A DNA stretch of 40,118 bases from Actinomycetes bacterium (GTDB taxonomy: Bacteria; Actinomycetota; Acidimicrobiia; Acidimicrobiales; Palsa-688). This document shows positions 1 through 8,678 of this stretch, in pieces. The notes under the pieces are model-generated. The model was not told where the DNA came from. It did not search any database and saw only the letters and a program-made list of their open reading frames with translations. Made by a program: the position numbers and the translations under genes. Location of the stretch: the NCBI GenBank assembly GCA_021787035.1, contig JAJYMM010000034.1:1-40118 (forward strand), given 5' to 3'. Position 1 is the first letter of the stretch, and every line of letters starts with the position of its first letter.

Positions 1-230
1 CGGCCCAGCCCGCCGGCGGCAACGGGCGTTGAACTGGGGTAACGCACGTGGGGCCCGCCGGCCAGCCCGCCGGCCCAGCCCGCCGGCGGCAACGGGCGTT
101 GAACTGGGGTAACGCACGTGGGGCCCGCCGGCCCAGCCCGCCGGCCAGCCCGCCGGCCCAGCCCGCCGGCCCAGCCCGCCGGCCCAGCCCGCCGGCCCAG
201 CCCGCCGGCCCAGCCCGCCGGCCCAGCCCC
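1..230. repeat. GC-rich tandem repeat tract upstream of rpsO
   Basis: Two tiers of repeat are visible. Bases 1–60 recur exactly at 71–130, giving a 70-bp tandem unit. From 130 to 230 a 13-bp unit (GGCCCAGCCCGCC, once shortened to 12 bp) repeats about eight times, and the same short unit also forms the ends of the 70-bp copies. The array starts at or before the window edge. No conserved protein is recognisable in any frame. The repeats read as proline/alanine-rich peptide in one frame, so the tail of an upstream gene cannot be excluded. Confidence 0.9.
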
Positions 231-240
231 CGAGCGCTCA

Positions 241-436
241 GGCCCGCCTCGAACAGAACAGCTCTCCGACCTGCTAGCATGAGCGCCGGCACGGGCCGAT
301 GCGACCTGCCCACGGATAGCCGTGGTGCCGGCGGCTGGGGCACGGTGCGGGGTTGTCGGAGCGACCACCTCTCGTACTGAAGTACTACGGCATTATTACC
401 ACTTTAAAGACAAGTCCGAACCGAGGAAATCTGAGC
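241..436 (+). promoter_or_regulatory. rpsO upstream/leader region with small hairpins
   Basis: This gene-free stretch holds a possible extended -10 box (TG-C-TAGCAT, 272–280) without a convincing -35. It also has a perfect 6-bp hairpin CCACGG-ATAG-CCGTGG (310–325) and a perfect inverted repeat GTACT-GA-AGTAC (374–385) just before an unusually AT-rich patch (389–412). A Shine-Dalgarno-like GAGGAAAT at 423–430 serves rpsO. Ribosomal protein S15 represses its own mRNA through leader structures in several phyla, so these hairpins could be such a site. That link is inference. Confidence 0.4.
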
Positions 437-694
437 ATGGCCGAAAAAGCCGCGACGATAGAGGAGTACCGCCTCCACGAGACCGACACCGGCTCGCCCG
501 AGGTCCAGGTCGCCCTGCTCTCGGAGCGCATATCCCACCTAACCGAGCACCTCAGGGCCAACAAGCACGACCACCACTCGCGCCGAGGCCTCATGATGCT
601 AATTGGGAGGCGCCGGCGCCTGCTCGACTACGTGAGAAAAAACGACGTCGAGCGGTACCGCAACTTGATCAACCGGCTCGGGCTGCGTCGCTGA
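437..694 (+). CDS. rpsO: 30S ribosomal protein S15
   Basis: This 85-residue protein is the primary 16S rRNA-binding protein of the small-subunit platform. The S15 signature is clear: an N-terminal [15 protein letters not shown] block, the [18 protein letters not shown] segment with the conserved His/Ser/Arg residues, and a C-terminal [16 protein letters not shown] helix. Length is close to the usual 88–90 residues. The start at 437 is chosen because GAGGAAAT lies just upstream and the family begins a few residues before this point. An in-frame start at 353 would add 28 unconserved residues. The gene is followed by pnp, the conserved bacterial pairing, and the stop codon lies inside a strong hairpin (691–719). 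Confidence 0.97.
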   Translation: MAEKAATIEEYRLHETDTGSPEVQVALLSERISHLTEHLRANKHDHHSRRGLMMLIGRRRRLLDYVRKNDVERYRNLINRLGLRR

Positions 695-719
695 CCGGAC
701 CAGGGCGGGTCGTGGTCAG
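691..719 (+). terminator. Hairpin overlapping the rpsO stop codon
   Basis: CTGACC (691–696) pairs with GGTCAG (714–719), and an inner GACC/GGTC stem (698–701 with 708–711) closes a six-base loop. No T-run follows, so it may be a partial terminator, a 3'-end stabiliser or a processing site rather than a classical intrinsic terminator. It separates rpsO from pnp, where a hairpin processed by RNase III has been reported in Streptomyces. The assignment of role here is inference. Confidence 0.5.
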
Positions 720-792
720 CTGCCAGTCGAGGACTTCCTACACGCCGAGCAGGCACATGGGCGGGCGGCCCGTTGAGCGGCCCAGGCAAGAG

Positions 793-935
793 CCCGGTGA
801 GCACGTACGTGCGGCTCGGGGGAGGTCGTCAACTGACAACTGGCTCCGTCCTTCCCGCGGCCCGTGGTGTGGCCCGACCGGGGCACACTCCTCTAGTGCC
901 GCCGGCGTGAGCTGGCGGCCTGGCCCGAAAGGAGG
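793..935 (+). promoter_or_regulatory. pnp leader: stem-loop and strong ribosome binding site
   Basis: A stem formed by CCC/GGG and GAGC/GCTC (793–820, with a three-base bulge) encloses the 12-bp palindrome GCACGTACGTGC (801–812). Farther down, AAAGGAGG (928–935) is a near-perfect Shine-Dalgarno sequence 12 nt before the pnp ATG, one of the strongest in the window. PNPase is known to control its own mRNA in E. coli through a leader stem cut by RNase III. The stem here could play that part, but this is not shown by sequence alone. Confidence 0.45.
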
Positions 936-947
936 ACTCTGCCCGTA

Positions 948-3353
948 ATGGGAGAGCCTGTTATTGTTTCCGCGCCGGTCGGAGGGACCGGCAAGACCAT
1001 GAGCTTCGAGACGGGGCTCCTCGCACCGCAGTCGCAGGGCGCTGTCGTCGCCCGTATGGATGACACCGTCGTCCTGGCGACCGCAAATGCGGCATCGAGC
1101 ACGCCGGAGGGGATCGACTTCTTCCCCCTCACCGTCGACGTCGAAGAGCGCATGTACGCCGCCGGCAAGATACCCGGCTCGTTTTTTCGCCGTGAGGGGC
1201 GCCCAACGGAGAGCGCGATCCTCACCGCCCGCCTGATCGACCGGCCGCTGCGGCCGAGCTTCGCCGAGGGTTACCGCAACGAGACCCAGGTGGTCATTAC
1301 TGTCCTCGGGGCCGACCAGGTCAACCCGCACGACGTGATCGCCATAAACGCGGCGAGCGCGGCGCTCATGGTGTCGGGGATCCCCTTCGAGGGTCCGATC
1401 GGTGCCGTGCGCATCGCTTACTCCCAAGAGGGCAAATGGTTGCCGCACCCCACCTACGCCGAAGGTGATGAATCGACCTTCGAGCTAGTGGTGGCCGGGC
1501 GGGCGCTCCCCGATGGAGATGTCGCGATCATGATGGTCGAAGCCGGTGGCTCCGAGCGGGCCTGGTCCTACTACGAAAATGGTGCTCCCAAGGTTACAGA
1601 GGAGGCCATTGCCGAGGGGCTCGAGGCCTCGAAGACCTGGATCAAGGAGTCCATCGTGCTGCAGGAGCGCCTCGTGACCGAGGCCGGCTCGCGCCCGCCA
1701 CTTGCTTTCAAGCCGCGCCATGACTACGGCGACGATGTCTGGGAGCGTGTCGAGGCGGCGGGGGCCTCACGGATCGCGAAGGTGACGACCATCTCGCAGA
1801 AGTCAGAGCGCGAGGCCGCTCTGGCCGAGACGGCGGCTGCGCTCGTCGAAGAGGTCGGCCCCGATTTCCCAGGGAGGGAAAAGGAGATCGGTGCCGCCGT
1901 GCGCTCGCTCACGAAGAAGCTTGTGCGCAGGCGCATAGTCGATGAGGGCGTGCGCATCGACGGCCGGGGCACGAAAGACATCAGGCCCCTAATGGCGAGG
2001 GTAGGCCTGGTCAAGACCGCGCACGGCTCCGGGCTCTTCCAGCGGGGGGAGACGCAGGTGCTAAACATCACAACCCTCGGAATGCCACGCATGGACCAGC
2101 TCTTGGACACGATCGGCATCGACGAACGCAAACGCTACATGCACCACTACAACATGCCCCCTTATTCCAACGGCGAGGTCGGGAGGGTCGGTAGCCCCAA
2201 GCGCAGGGAGATCGGTCACGGGCTTCTCGCCGAGAGGGCGCTCTTGCCAGTCGTCCCTCCCTTCGACGAGTTCCCCTACGCGCTCCGGCTCGTGTCAGAA
2301 GTGCTGTCGTCCAACGGTTCGACTTCGATGGCTTCTGTTTGCGGCTCGACGCTGTCTCTCATGGACGCCGGCGTTCCTATCAAGGCGCCCGTTGCGGGGA
2401 TCGCCATGGGCCTCGTTAAAGATGGCGAAAACTTCGTCACCTTGACAGACATCCTCGGTGCAGAGGACGCCTTCGGCGACATGGACTTCAAAGTCGCCGG
2501 CACCTCGGATTTCGTGACAGCACTGCAGCTCGATACCAAGATCGACGGCTTGCCGGCCAATGTGCTCGCTGATGCGCTGCGCCAGGCAAGGGATGCCCGC
2601 CTCCAGATCCTCGAGGTCATGAAGGCGGCGATCTCGGAGCCGCGCGCGGACCTTCGTGAGACGGCGCCGAAGATAGTGACTTTCCAGATCCCTATGGACA
2701 AGATCGGCGAGGTTATCGGGCCCAAGGGCAAGATCATCAATTCGATCCAGCAGGAGACCGGCGCCGACATAAGCGTGGACGACAACGGGACCGTCGGGAC
2801 CGTGACGGTCGGGGGCCGCGACCGAGGGGCCGTCGAGGAAGCGATCAGGCGGATCAACATGGTGCTCGATCCCCCCGAAGCGGAGGTGGGCGCCACGTAC
2901 CGGGGAAAGATCGTAAACATCACGAAGTTCGGGGCGTTCGTGAACATCCTTCCCGGGCGAGACGGCCTTGTCCACATATCCAAGCTCTCCAAGCTCACAC
3001 CGGGGAAAAGGGTCGAGCGTGTGGACGACGTGGTCTCCCTCGGCCAAGAACTTGAGGTCCTCGTGGACGAGGTCGATCCATCCGGGAGGGTCTCTCTTTC
3101 CCTCGCAGGGCTCGAGGCCGGTGGTGCTCCACGCGCTGGGGCCGACGAGGGCTCGCCGGAGTACGAAACGGTCTCTTTCGAGGACAGCTGGGAAGAGGAA
3201 GCCCGTTCCGAGTTCGGGGACCTCGGTCCTGCGAGCTCGCTCGACGCACCGGCGCCGGACGGGCCCCACTCGGGGCCGCGCAGCGGCCCGGGCCGTGAGC
3301 GGGGGGGCGAGAGCCGGGGCCCACGCCGCAACCCGCGGCGCCGGCAGCGCTGA
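948..3353 (+). CDS. pnp: Polyribonucleotide nucleotidyltransferase (PNPase)
   Basis: PNPase degrades RNA 3'-to-5' by phosphorolysis and can add 3' tails. The 801-residue protein shows two RNase PH-like domains (about residues 10–260 and 345–575) joined by a helical segment, then a KH domain with the GPKG loop at 591–594 and an S1 domain from about 648. The metal/catalytic residues of the second core are present as D507, D513 and K515 in the GDMDFKV region, and the phosphate-binding FQRGETQ block is intact. A tail of about 75 residues beyond S1 is acidic, then Arg/Gly/Pro-rich and probably disordered, as in other actinobacterial PNPases that bind RNA or partners with such tails. The ATG at 948 has a strong Shine-Dalgarno sequence. 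It forms a likely operon with rpsO and the M16 gene. Confidence 0.98.
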   Translation: MGEPVIVSAPVGGTGKTMSFETGLLAPQSQGAVVARMDDTVVLATANAASSTPEGIDFFPLTVDVEERMYAAGKIPGSFFRREGRPTESAILTARLIDRPLRPSFAEGYRNETQVVITVLGADQVNPHDVIAINAASAALMVSGIPFEGPIGAVRIAYSQEGKWLPHPTYAEGDESTFELVVAGRALPDGDVAIMMVEAGGSERAWSYYENGAPKVTEEAIAEGLEASKTWIKESIVLQERLVTEAGSRPPLAFKPRHDYGDDVWERVEAAGASRIAKVTTISQKSEREAALAETAAALVEEVGPDFPGREKEIGAAVRSLTKKLVRRRIVDEGVRIDGRGTKDIRPLMARVGLVKTAHGSGLFQRGETQVLNITTLGMPRMDQLLDTIGIDERKRYMHHYNMPPYSNGEVGRVGSPKRREIGHGLLAERALLPVVPPFDEFPYALRLVSEVLSSNGSTSMASVCGSTLSLMDAGVPIKAPVAGIAMGLVKDGENFVTLTDILGAEDAFGDMDFKVAGTSDFVTALQLDTKIDGLPANVLADALRQARDARLQILEVMKAAISEPRADLRETAPKIVTFQIPMDKIGEVIGPKGKIINSIQQETGADISVDDNGTVGTVTVGGRDRGAVEEAIRRINMVLDPPEAEVGATYRGKIVNITKFGAFVNILPGRDGLVHISKLSKLTPGKRVERVDDVVSLGQELEVLVDEVDPSGRVSLSLAGLEAGGAPRAGADEGSPEYETVSFEDSWEEEARSEFGDLGPASSLDAPAPDGPHSGPRSGPGRERGGESRGPRRNPRRRQR

Positions 3354-3379
3354 GCACGCTGGTCGGTCCTCGCTAGGAA

Positions 3380-4768
3380 ATGGCAAATGCACCTGGTAGC
3401 ACAAAGCGGTCCGCCGAGGCCGGGCCTGTGCAGCAACCTGGGCCCCTGTCGGGCGGGCGCCCGAAGGCGGCGGCTCCCGTCCGGGACGTGATCGAGACGA
3501 CAGTCCTGGACGGGGCCCTCACCGTGGTTACCGAGCACATGCCCGACGTGCTTTCGGTCAGCCTTGGCTTCTGGGTCGGCACAGGTTCTATCGACGAGCC
3601 GGAGCACCTTGCTGGTGCCTCGCACTTCCTGGAGCACCTCCTCTTCAAGGGCACCCCCAACCGGAGCGCCCGAGAGATCGCCGAGGCAGTCGACGCGGTT
3701 GGCGGTGACCTCAACGCCTTCACGACCAAAGAGCACACGGCTTTTTATGTCCGCCTGCTCGCGGAGGAGGCTGACCTCGGCCTCGACATCCTCTCGGAGA
3801 TCATCTGGGGGCCTGCGCTCCGGCCAGACGAGCTCGAAGCGGAGCGGCAGGTGATCCTCGAGGAGATCCTGATGCATTCCGACGAACCCGCCGATGAGGT
3901 CCACGACATCTACAACTCCGCGATGTACCCCGGTCACCCGCTCGGCCGCGACGTGCTCGGCTTGGAGGAGACGGTGCGGGCGGCGACGCGCGACGAGATA
4001 GCGAACTTCCACCGCCAGCACTACCGGACGGGCAACGTGGTAGTCACTGCCGCGGGCCTTGTCGATCACGACTGGGTGGTCGAAGGCGTCGCGAGGCGCC
4101 TCGAGGACGCCGCCAGCCAGGTGGGCCGCGAGCTCCTGATCGGGAGCGGTCCTTTGGACCGGTCGGTGCCGGGCGCGCCGGCGCGCCGACGCCTAGTGGT
4201 GACGAGGCCGACAGAACAGGCCCACATCATGTTCGGCATGCCCGGTTTCGACCGCGATCACCCTGATCGTCAGGTTTTGAACGTGCTCGACCACATCTTG
4301 GGCGGGGGGATGTCGAGCCGGCTCTTCCAGTCGGTCCGGGAAGAGAGAGGGCTCGCTTACAACGTGTACTCCTACCGTTCGGGCTACGAAGGCGTGGGCG
4401 ATTTCGCTGTCTACGCCGGCACCGCACCCTCGCGGGCGGCGGAGGTCGTCGAGGTGGTAACAGAGGAGCTCGACAAGATGGCAGCGAGGGGGCCGAGCGA
4501 GGAAGAGCTCCTAGCCGCGAAGAGCCACATCAGGGGGGCCACCGCGCTCGGGCTCGAGGACTCGGGCGCGCGCATGAGCCGGCTTGGCCGTTCCCAGCTC
4601 GCGCATGGTCGGGTGCCGTCGCTGGCGGAGCTCGAGGCGCAGGTTTCGGCTGTCACTGTGGACGACTTGGCACGCGTGGCCTCCGAGGTCCTTGGTGGGC
4701 CGCGTACACTCGTAGTGCTCGGCCCCTTCGAGGAGGACGCCTTTTCCAATTGGGAGGCGCAGGCGTAG
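3380..4768 (+). CDS. M16 family zinc metallopeptidase (PepR/YmxG-like)
   Basis: This is a processing-peptidase-like zinc protease of 462 residues. The inverted zinc motif HxxEH is present as H82-F-L-E85-H86, with the downstream glutamates E155 and E162 at the expected spacing of about 76 residues for the third ligand. The C-terminal half carries the family's second, non-catalytic M16 fold with the RGLAYNVYSYRSGYEGVGDF region. The first ~36 residues are low-complexity. The ATG at 3380 has AGGA only one base upstream, so the true start may instead be GTG 3428 or GTG 3488, close to where the family begins. A pnp–M16 pair is conserved in mycobacteria and Firmicutes. The physiological substrate is unknown. 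Confidence 0.93.
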   Translation: MANAPGSTKRSAEAGPVQQPGPLSGGRPKAAAPVRDVIETTVLDGALTVVTEHMPDVLSVSLGFWVGTGSIDEPEHLAGASHFLEHLLFKGTPNRSAREIAEAVDAVGGDLNAFTTKEHTAFYVRLLAEEADLGLDILSEIIWGPALRPDELEAERQVILEEILMHSDEPADEVHDIYNSAMYPGHPLGRDVLGLEETVRAATRDEIANFHRQHYRTGNVVVTAAGLVDHDWVVEGVARRLEDAASQVGRELLIGSGPLDRSVPGAPARRRLVVTRPTEQAHIMFGMPGFDRDHPDRQVLNVLDHILGGGMSSRLFQSVREERGLAYNVYSYRSGYEGVGDFAVYAGTAPSRAAEVVEVVTEELDKMAARGPSEEELLAAKSHIRGATALGLEDSGARMSRLGRSQLAHGRVPSLAELEAQVSAVTVDDLARVASEVLGGPRTLVVLGPFEEDAFSNWEAQA

Positions 4769-4820
4769 TGGCCCAGGGAAGGGGCCGCCGCCCACGGGTG
4801 CTCCGTTGGCCTCAGGCCGA

Positions 4821-4948
4821 GGGCAAAAAGTGCTGATAGTCGGGCGAGAGACCCCACTATTGGTACTTTTTGCGCCCAAAAGGGGCCAATTTTGTCATGA
4901 GAGTGGGCGACAGCTCCGCACTATCGGCACATTTTTGAGGAGGGCGCC
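4821..4948 (+). promoter_or_regulatory. dapB leader with mutually exclusive long hairpins
   Basis: Segment A (4821–4844) pairs with segment B (4852–4877): GGGC/GCCC, AAAAA/UUUUU, then 11 continuous pairs between GUGCUGAUAGU and ACUAUUGGUAC (three are G·U), then GGG/CCC capped by C-GAGA-G, a GNRA-type tetraloop. Segment C (4920–4936) repeats segment B as ACTATCGGCAC plus TTTTT, so A can pair with C instead (11 pairs, one G·U, one bulge). Segment C abuts the dapB Shine-Dalgarno GAGGAGGG (4937–4944). The freed GCGCCC of B (4872–4877) is complementary to GGGCGC (4942–4947), which overlaps that site. The layout resembles a translational or transcriptional switch. No lysine-riboswitch core was recognised. 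Confidence 0.55.
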
Positions 4949-5845
<897 letters not shown>

Positions 5846-5965
5846 GCCTACGTGGGGGTGAAGCGGGCGCTGCCCGAGTGAACCTTCGCCGCACTCGGGA
5901 GGGGCGCCATTCGGAGCAGGCGCCGGCCCCGCCCCGGGTAGCCCTACAAGGTGGTGCCGACGGGC

Positions 5966-6045
5966 TACGCTGGCGGGCGATGGCGAGCACCGGCATGCTG
6001 ATCAGGGCCAGGCGAGCCAGGAGGTCCGCCGATGCGGGTGCCTAG
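5966..6045 (+). promoter_or_regulatory. Putative dapA promoter with a short overlapping leader ORF
   Basis: A TACGCT hexamer (5966–5971) fits the actinobacterial TANNNT -10 consensus and would place a transcript start near 5979–5980. An ATG at 5980 opens a 21-codon frame (MASTGMLIRARRARRSADAGA) ending at 6045, which overlaps the dapA start at 6032. It would be a leaderless small ORF translated ahead of dapA. No convincing -35 box is visible and the peptide may be chance. The rest of 5846–6018 shows no gene. AGGAGG at 6019–6024 is the dapA ribosome binding site. Confidence 0.3.
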
Positions 6046-6946
6046 GTTTGGTTCGGTCATCTGCGCCATGGTCACGCCCTTTGGGAGTGACGGAGGACTG
6101 GACCTCGACGGGGCCGCTCGTCTGGCCCGCTGGCTCGTCGCCAACGGCAACGACGGCCTCGTTGTGGCCGCCACCACGGGAGAAGGCGCGACGCTCTCCG
6201 ATGCCGAGAAGCTCGACCTCTGGCGAGCCGTTCGCGAAGCCGTCGACGTGCCGGTGATCGCTGGTACGGGGACAGCCAGTACGGCCCACACCGTGGAGCT
6301 CACCAAGGCGGCGGCCGATATCGGCGCCGACGCTGCTCTCGTCGTGACGCCTTATTACAACAGGCCTTCTCAGGCTGGGATCGAAGCCCACTTTAGGGCT
6401 GCCGCGGAAGCGACCCGGCTGCCGGTGATCGCGTACGACATCCCCAAGCGGACGGGCCGCGAGATCGCGCCGGCCACCCTGGCGCGCCTCGCCGGTGACC
6501 GGGTCATAGCTGCCCTGAAGGACGCCAGCGGCTCGCCGGCAGCGACTGGCGCGCTCATCGCGCGGGCGCCGGCGGACTTCGAGGTCTACAGCGGGGATGA
6601 CGCGCTCACCCTTGCCCTGCTCGCTGCCGGTGCCGTGGGAGTGATCAGCGTGGCGTCCCACTGGGCCGGCAAGGCATTTTCCGAGATGGTAGCCGTGTGG
6701 CAAAAAGGCGATGCCTCGGCAGCAGCGGAGGTCAACAGGCGCTTGGTCGAGTCCTTCGAGTTCGAGGCGACCGAGACGGCGCCCAACCCGGTGCCGACCA
6801 AGGCGATGCTGCGTGCCCTCGGCTTGCCCGCCGGCGAGTGCCGCCTCCCCATGGGCCCTACGCCGCCCGGCCTCGAACAAAGAGCCGAGCAGGTCTTGGC
6901 CAACCTTGGCCACTGGCTGCCCGGCGCGCCAGGCAAGGCGGTCTAG
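6032..6946 (+). CDS. dapA: 4-hydroxy-tetrahydrodipicolinate synthase
   Basis: DapA condenses pyruvate with aspartate semialdehyde, the committed step to diaminopimelate and lysine. This 304-residue TIM-barrel protein has the Schiff-base lysine K163 in ALKDAS, the hydroxyl-relay Tyr108/Tyr109 in TPYYNRPSQ, Tyr135 in YDIPKRTG (the equivalent of E. coli Tyr133), the carboxylate-binding Arg140, and the TTGEGATLS phosphate-like loop. The usual YNVP reads YDIP, a mild change. The ATG start has AGGAGG eight bases upstream. The RNase J gene begins immediately after the stop codon, a dapA–RNase J linkage also found in mycobacteria. Confidence 0.97.
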   Translation: MRVPRFGSVICAMVTPFGSDGGLDLDGAARLARWLVANGNDGLVVAATTGEGATLSDAEKLDLWRAVREAVDVPVIAGTGTASTAHTVELTKAAADIGADAALVVTPYYNRPSQAGIEAHFRAAAEATRLPVIAYDIPKRTGREIAPATLARLAGDRVIAALKDASGSPAATGALIARAPADFEVYSGDDALTLALLAAGAVGVISVASHWAGKAFSEMVAVWQKGDASAAAEVNRRLVESFEFEATETAPNPVPTKAMLRALGLPAGECRLPMGPTPPGLEQRAEQVLANLGHWLPGAPGKAV

Positions 6947-8626
6947 TTGCCGGCACCGGCGGACGCGTCACCCCTGCGTATAGCCTTTCTCGGCGGCCTC
7001 GGCGAGATCGGGCGCAACTGCGCCTGGTTCGAGGTGGACGGCCAGGCGGTGCTCGTCGACTGCGGGCTCATGTTCCCCGAGCCCGAGATGCCCGGCGTGG
7101 ACCTCGTCCTCCCCGACTTTACCTACATAAGAGAAAACGCAGACCGGTTGGTGGCTTGCGTCCTCACCCATGGGCACGAGGACCACTGCGGGGCGCTCTC
7201 CTACCTCCTAGCTGAGGTTAGCTTCCCCATTTACGGCTCAGAGCTCTCGCTCGGCCTCGCCCGCAACCGCATAGAGGAGGCGGGGCTGCTTTCTCGGACG
7301 GAGCTGGTGACGGTTGCCGACGGCGAGAGGAGAAAAATAGGCCCGTTCGACATCGAGTTCATACCGGTGACGCACTCGGTCCCGGGGGGTTTCGCCCTTG
7401 CCTTCCACACGCCCTATGGCGTGATCCTCCATACGGGCGACTTCAAGCTCGACTTGACGCCGGTGGACGGCCGCCGCACCGACCTCTCCCGCATAGGAGC
7501 ACTGGCCTCGGACGGTGGCGTTGCGCTTTTGCTTTCCGATTCGACCAACGCCGAAGAAAACGGGCATACTCCCTCGGAGAAGGCGGTCGGCCAGGTGCTC
7601 TCCGACCTCTTCGTTGCCCACCGGGAAAAGCGGGTGATAGCCGCCTGCTTTGCGAGCCACATCCACCGCGTCCAGCAGATCGCCGATGCCGCGCTCGGTT
7701 GCGGCCGCTACGTGGCGACCCTCGGCCGCTCGATGGGCCGGAACGTCGCGTTCGCCCGAAGCCTGGGGCTCCTCGATATCCCCGAAGACCGCTTGGTCGA
7801 CATCGAAAAGACAGCCGACCTCCCGCCGGAGAAGGTCTGCATCATCTGTACTGGTTCCCAGGGCGAACCTATGTCGGCTCTCGCCTTGATGGCCGCCGGA
7901 GACAACAAGTGGGTCGAGGTGGGCGAGCGCGATCTGGTCGTCCTGTCTGCCCACCCCATCCCAGGTAACGAGACCAACGTCGGCAAGGTGATCGACGGCC
8001 TCTGCCGCCGCGGTGCCGAAGTGGTCCACTCGGGCCTGGCGCCCGTCCACTCCTCCGGGCACGCCATGCGCGATGAGCTCAAGCTTTTGATCTCGGTCGC
8101 TCGGCCGCGCGCCTTCATCCCGATCCACGGGGAGTACCGCCACCTCGTGCACCATGCCCGGCTGGCGGTTGAGATGGACGTACCCGAGGAGTCCGTGCTG
8201 CTCGCCGAGGACGGCGACGTGGTCGAGGTCGGCCCTGGCGGGGTCGAGTTCTCCGGGGAGGTGCCCGCGGGCTTCCTCTATGTTGACGGGATCGTGGGCG
8301 ACGTGGGCGCGGGCGTGCTCCGGGACCGGCGCGCTCTGGCGGAAGAGGGCGTGGTCGTCGTGATCGTGACCGTCGACTCCCGGAGCGGCGCAGTGTTGAC
8401 CGGCCCCGAGATCATCACTCGCGGCTGGGTCTACGCACCCGAAGCAGAAAAGCTCCTTGACGAGGCGCGCGAGGTCGTGATGGCCGCCATCGAGGAACGC
8501 CAGCGCGGCGAGGCGCCGGCCGACTTCGAGACTCTCCGCCGCCGCGCCCGTTCGGCGCTCGGGCGCTTCGTGCAGGAGCGTACGCGGCGCCGGCCCATGA
8601 TCGTGCCTGTCGTGATGGAGGTCTGA
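6947..8626 (+). CDS. rnj: Ribonuclease J
   Basis: RNase J is a metallo-beta-lactamase/beta-CASP nuclease with 5' exonuclease and endonuclease activity in mRNA decay and rRNA maturation. The 559-residue protein carries the zinc motif H75-x-H77-x-D79-H80 (HGHEDH), the downstream THSVPGG and HTGDFKLD metal-binding motifs, and the beta-CASP core with ACFASHIHRVQQ and CTGSQGEP. The RNase J HSSGHA and IPIHGEYRHL blocks and a C-terminal domain follow. The start is TTG directly after the dapA TAG, with a weak AAGGCGG five bases before, so translation is probably coupled to dapA. With pnp nearby, the window encodes both a 5' and a 3' exonuclease. Confidence 0.96.
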   Translation: MPAPADASPLRIAFLGGLGEIGRNCAWFEVDGQAVLVDCGLMFPEPEMPGVDLVLPDFTYIRENADRLVACVLTHGHEDHCGALSYLLAEVSFPIYGSELSLGLARNRIEEAGLLSRTELVTVADGERRKIGPFDIEFIPVTHSVPGGFALAFHTPYGVILHTGDFKLDLTPVDGRRTDLSRIGALASDGGVALLLSDSTNAEENGHTPSEKAVGQVLSDLFVAHREKRVIAACFASHIHRVQQIADAALGCGRYVATLGRSMGRNVAFARSLGLLDIPEDRLVDIEKTADLPPEKVCIICTGSQGEPMSALALMAAGDNKWVEVGERDLVVLSAHPIPGNETNVGKVIDGLCRRGAEVVHSGLAPVHSSGHAMRDELKLLISVARPRAFIPIHGEYRHLVHHARLAVEMDVPEESVLLAEDGDVVEVGPGGVEFSGEVPAGFLYVDGIVGDVGAGVLRDRRALAEEGVVVVIVTVDSRSGAVLTGPEIITRGWVYAPEAEKLLDEAREVVMAAIEERQRGEAPADFETLRRRARSALGRFVQERTRRRPMIVPVVMEV

Positions 8627-8678
8627 CAGGGCTCTGAACGCCCGTTCTGCTGTTGTCAGTGGTACTGGTGTTAGTTTT

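Noticed and set aside
2276..4069. Long minus-strand open frame of about 597 codons across pnp and the M16 gene
   Set aside because: It lies antisense to two clearly conserved genes, has no recognisable domains, and such frames are common in GC-rich DNA.
4769..4820. Separate promoter for dapB before the hairpin leader
   Set aside because: No convincing -35/-10 pair was found. The small stem GGCCT-C-AGGCC (4808–4818) alone is not evidence of a promoter, and readthrough from the M16 gene is equally possible.
4821..4948. Classical lysine riboswitch before dapB
   Set aside because: The length is too short and the conserved five-helix core was not found. Only long competing hairpins are visible.
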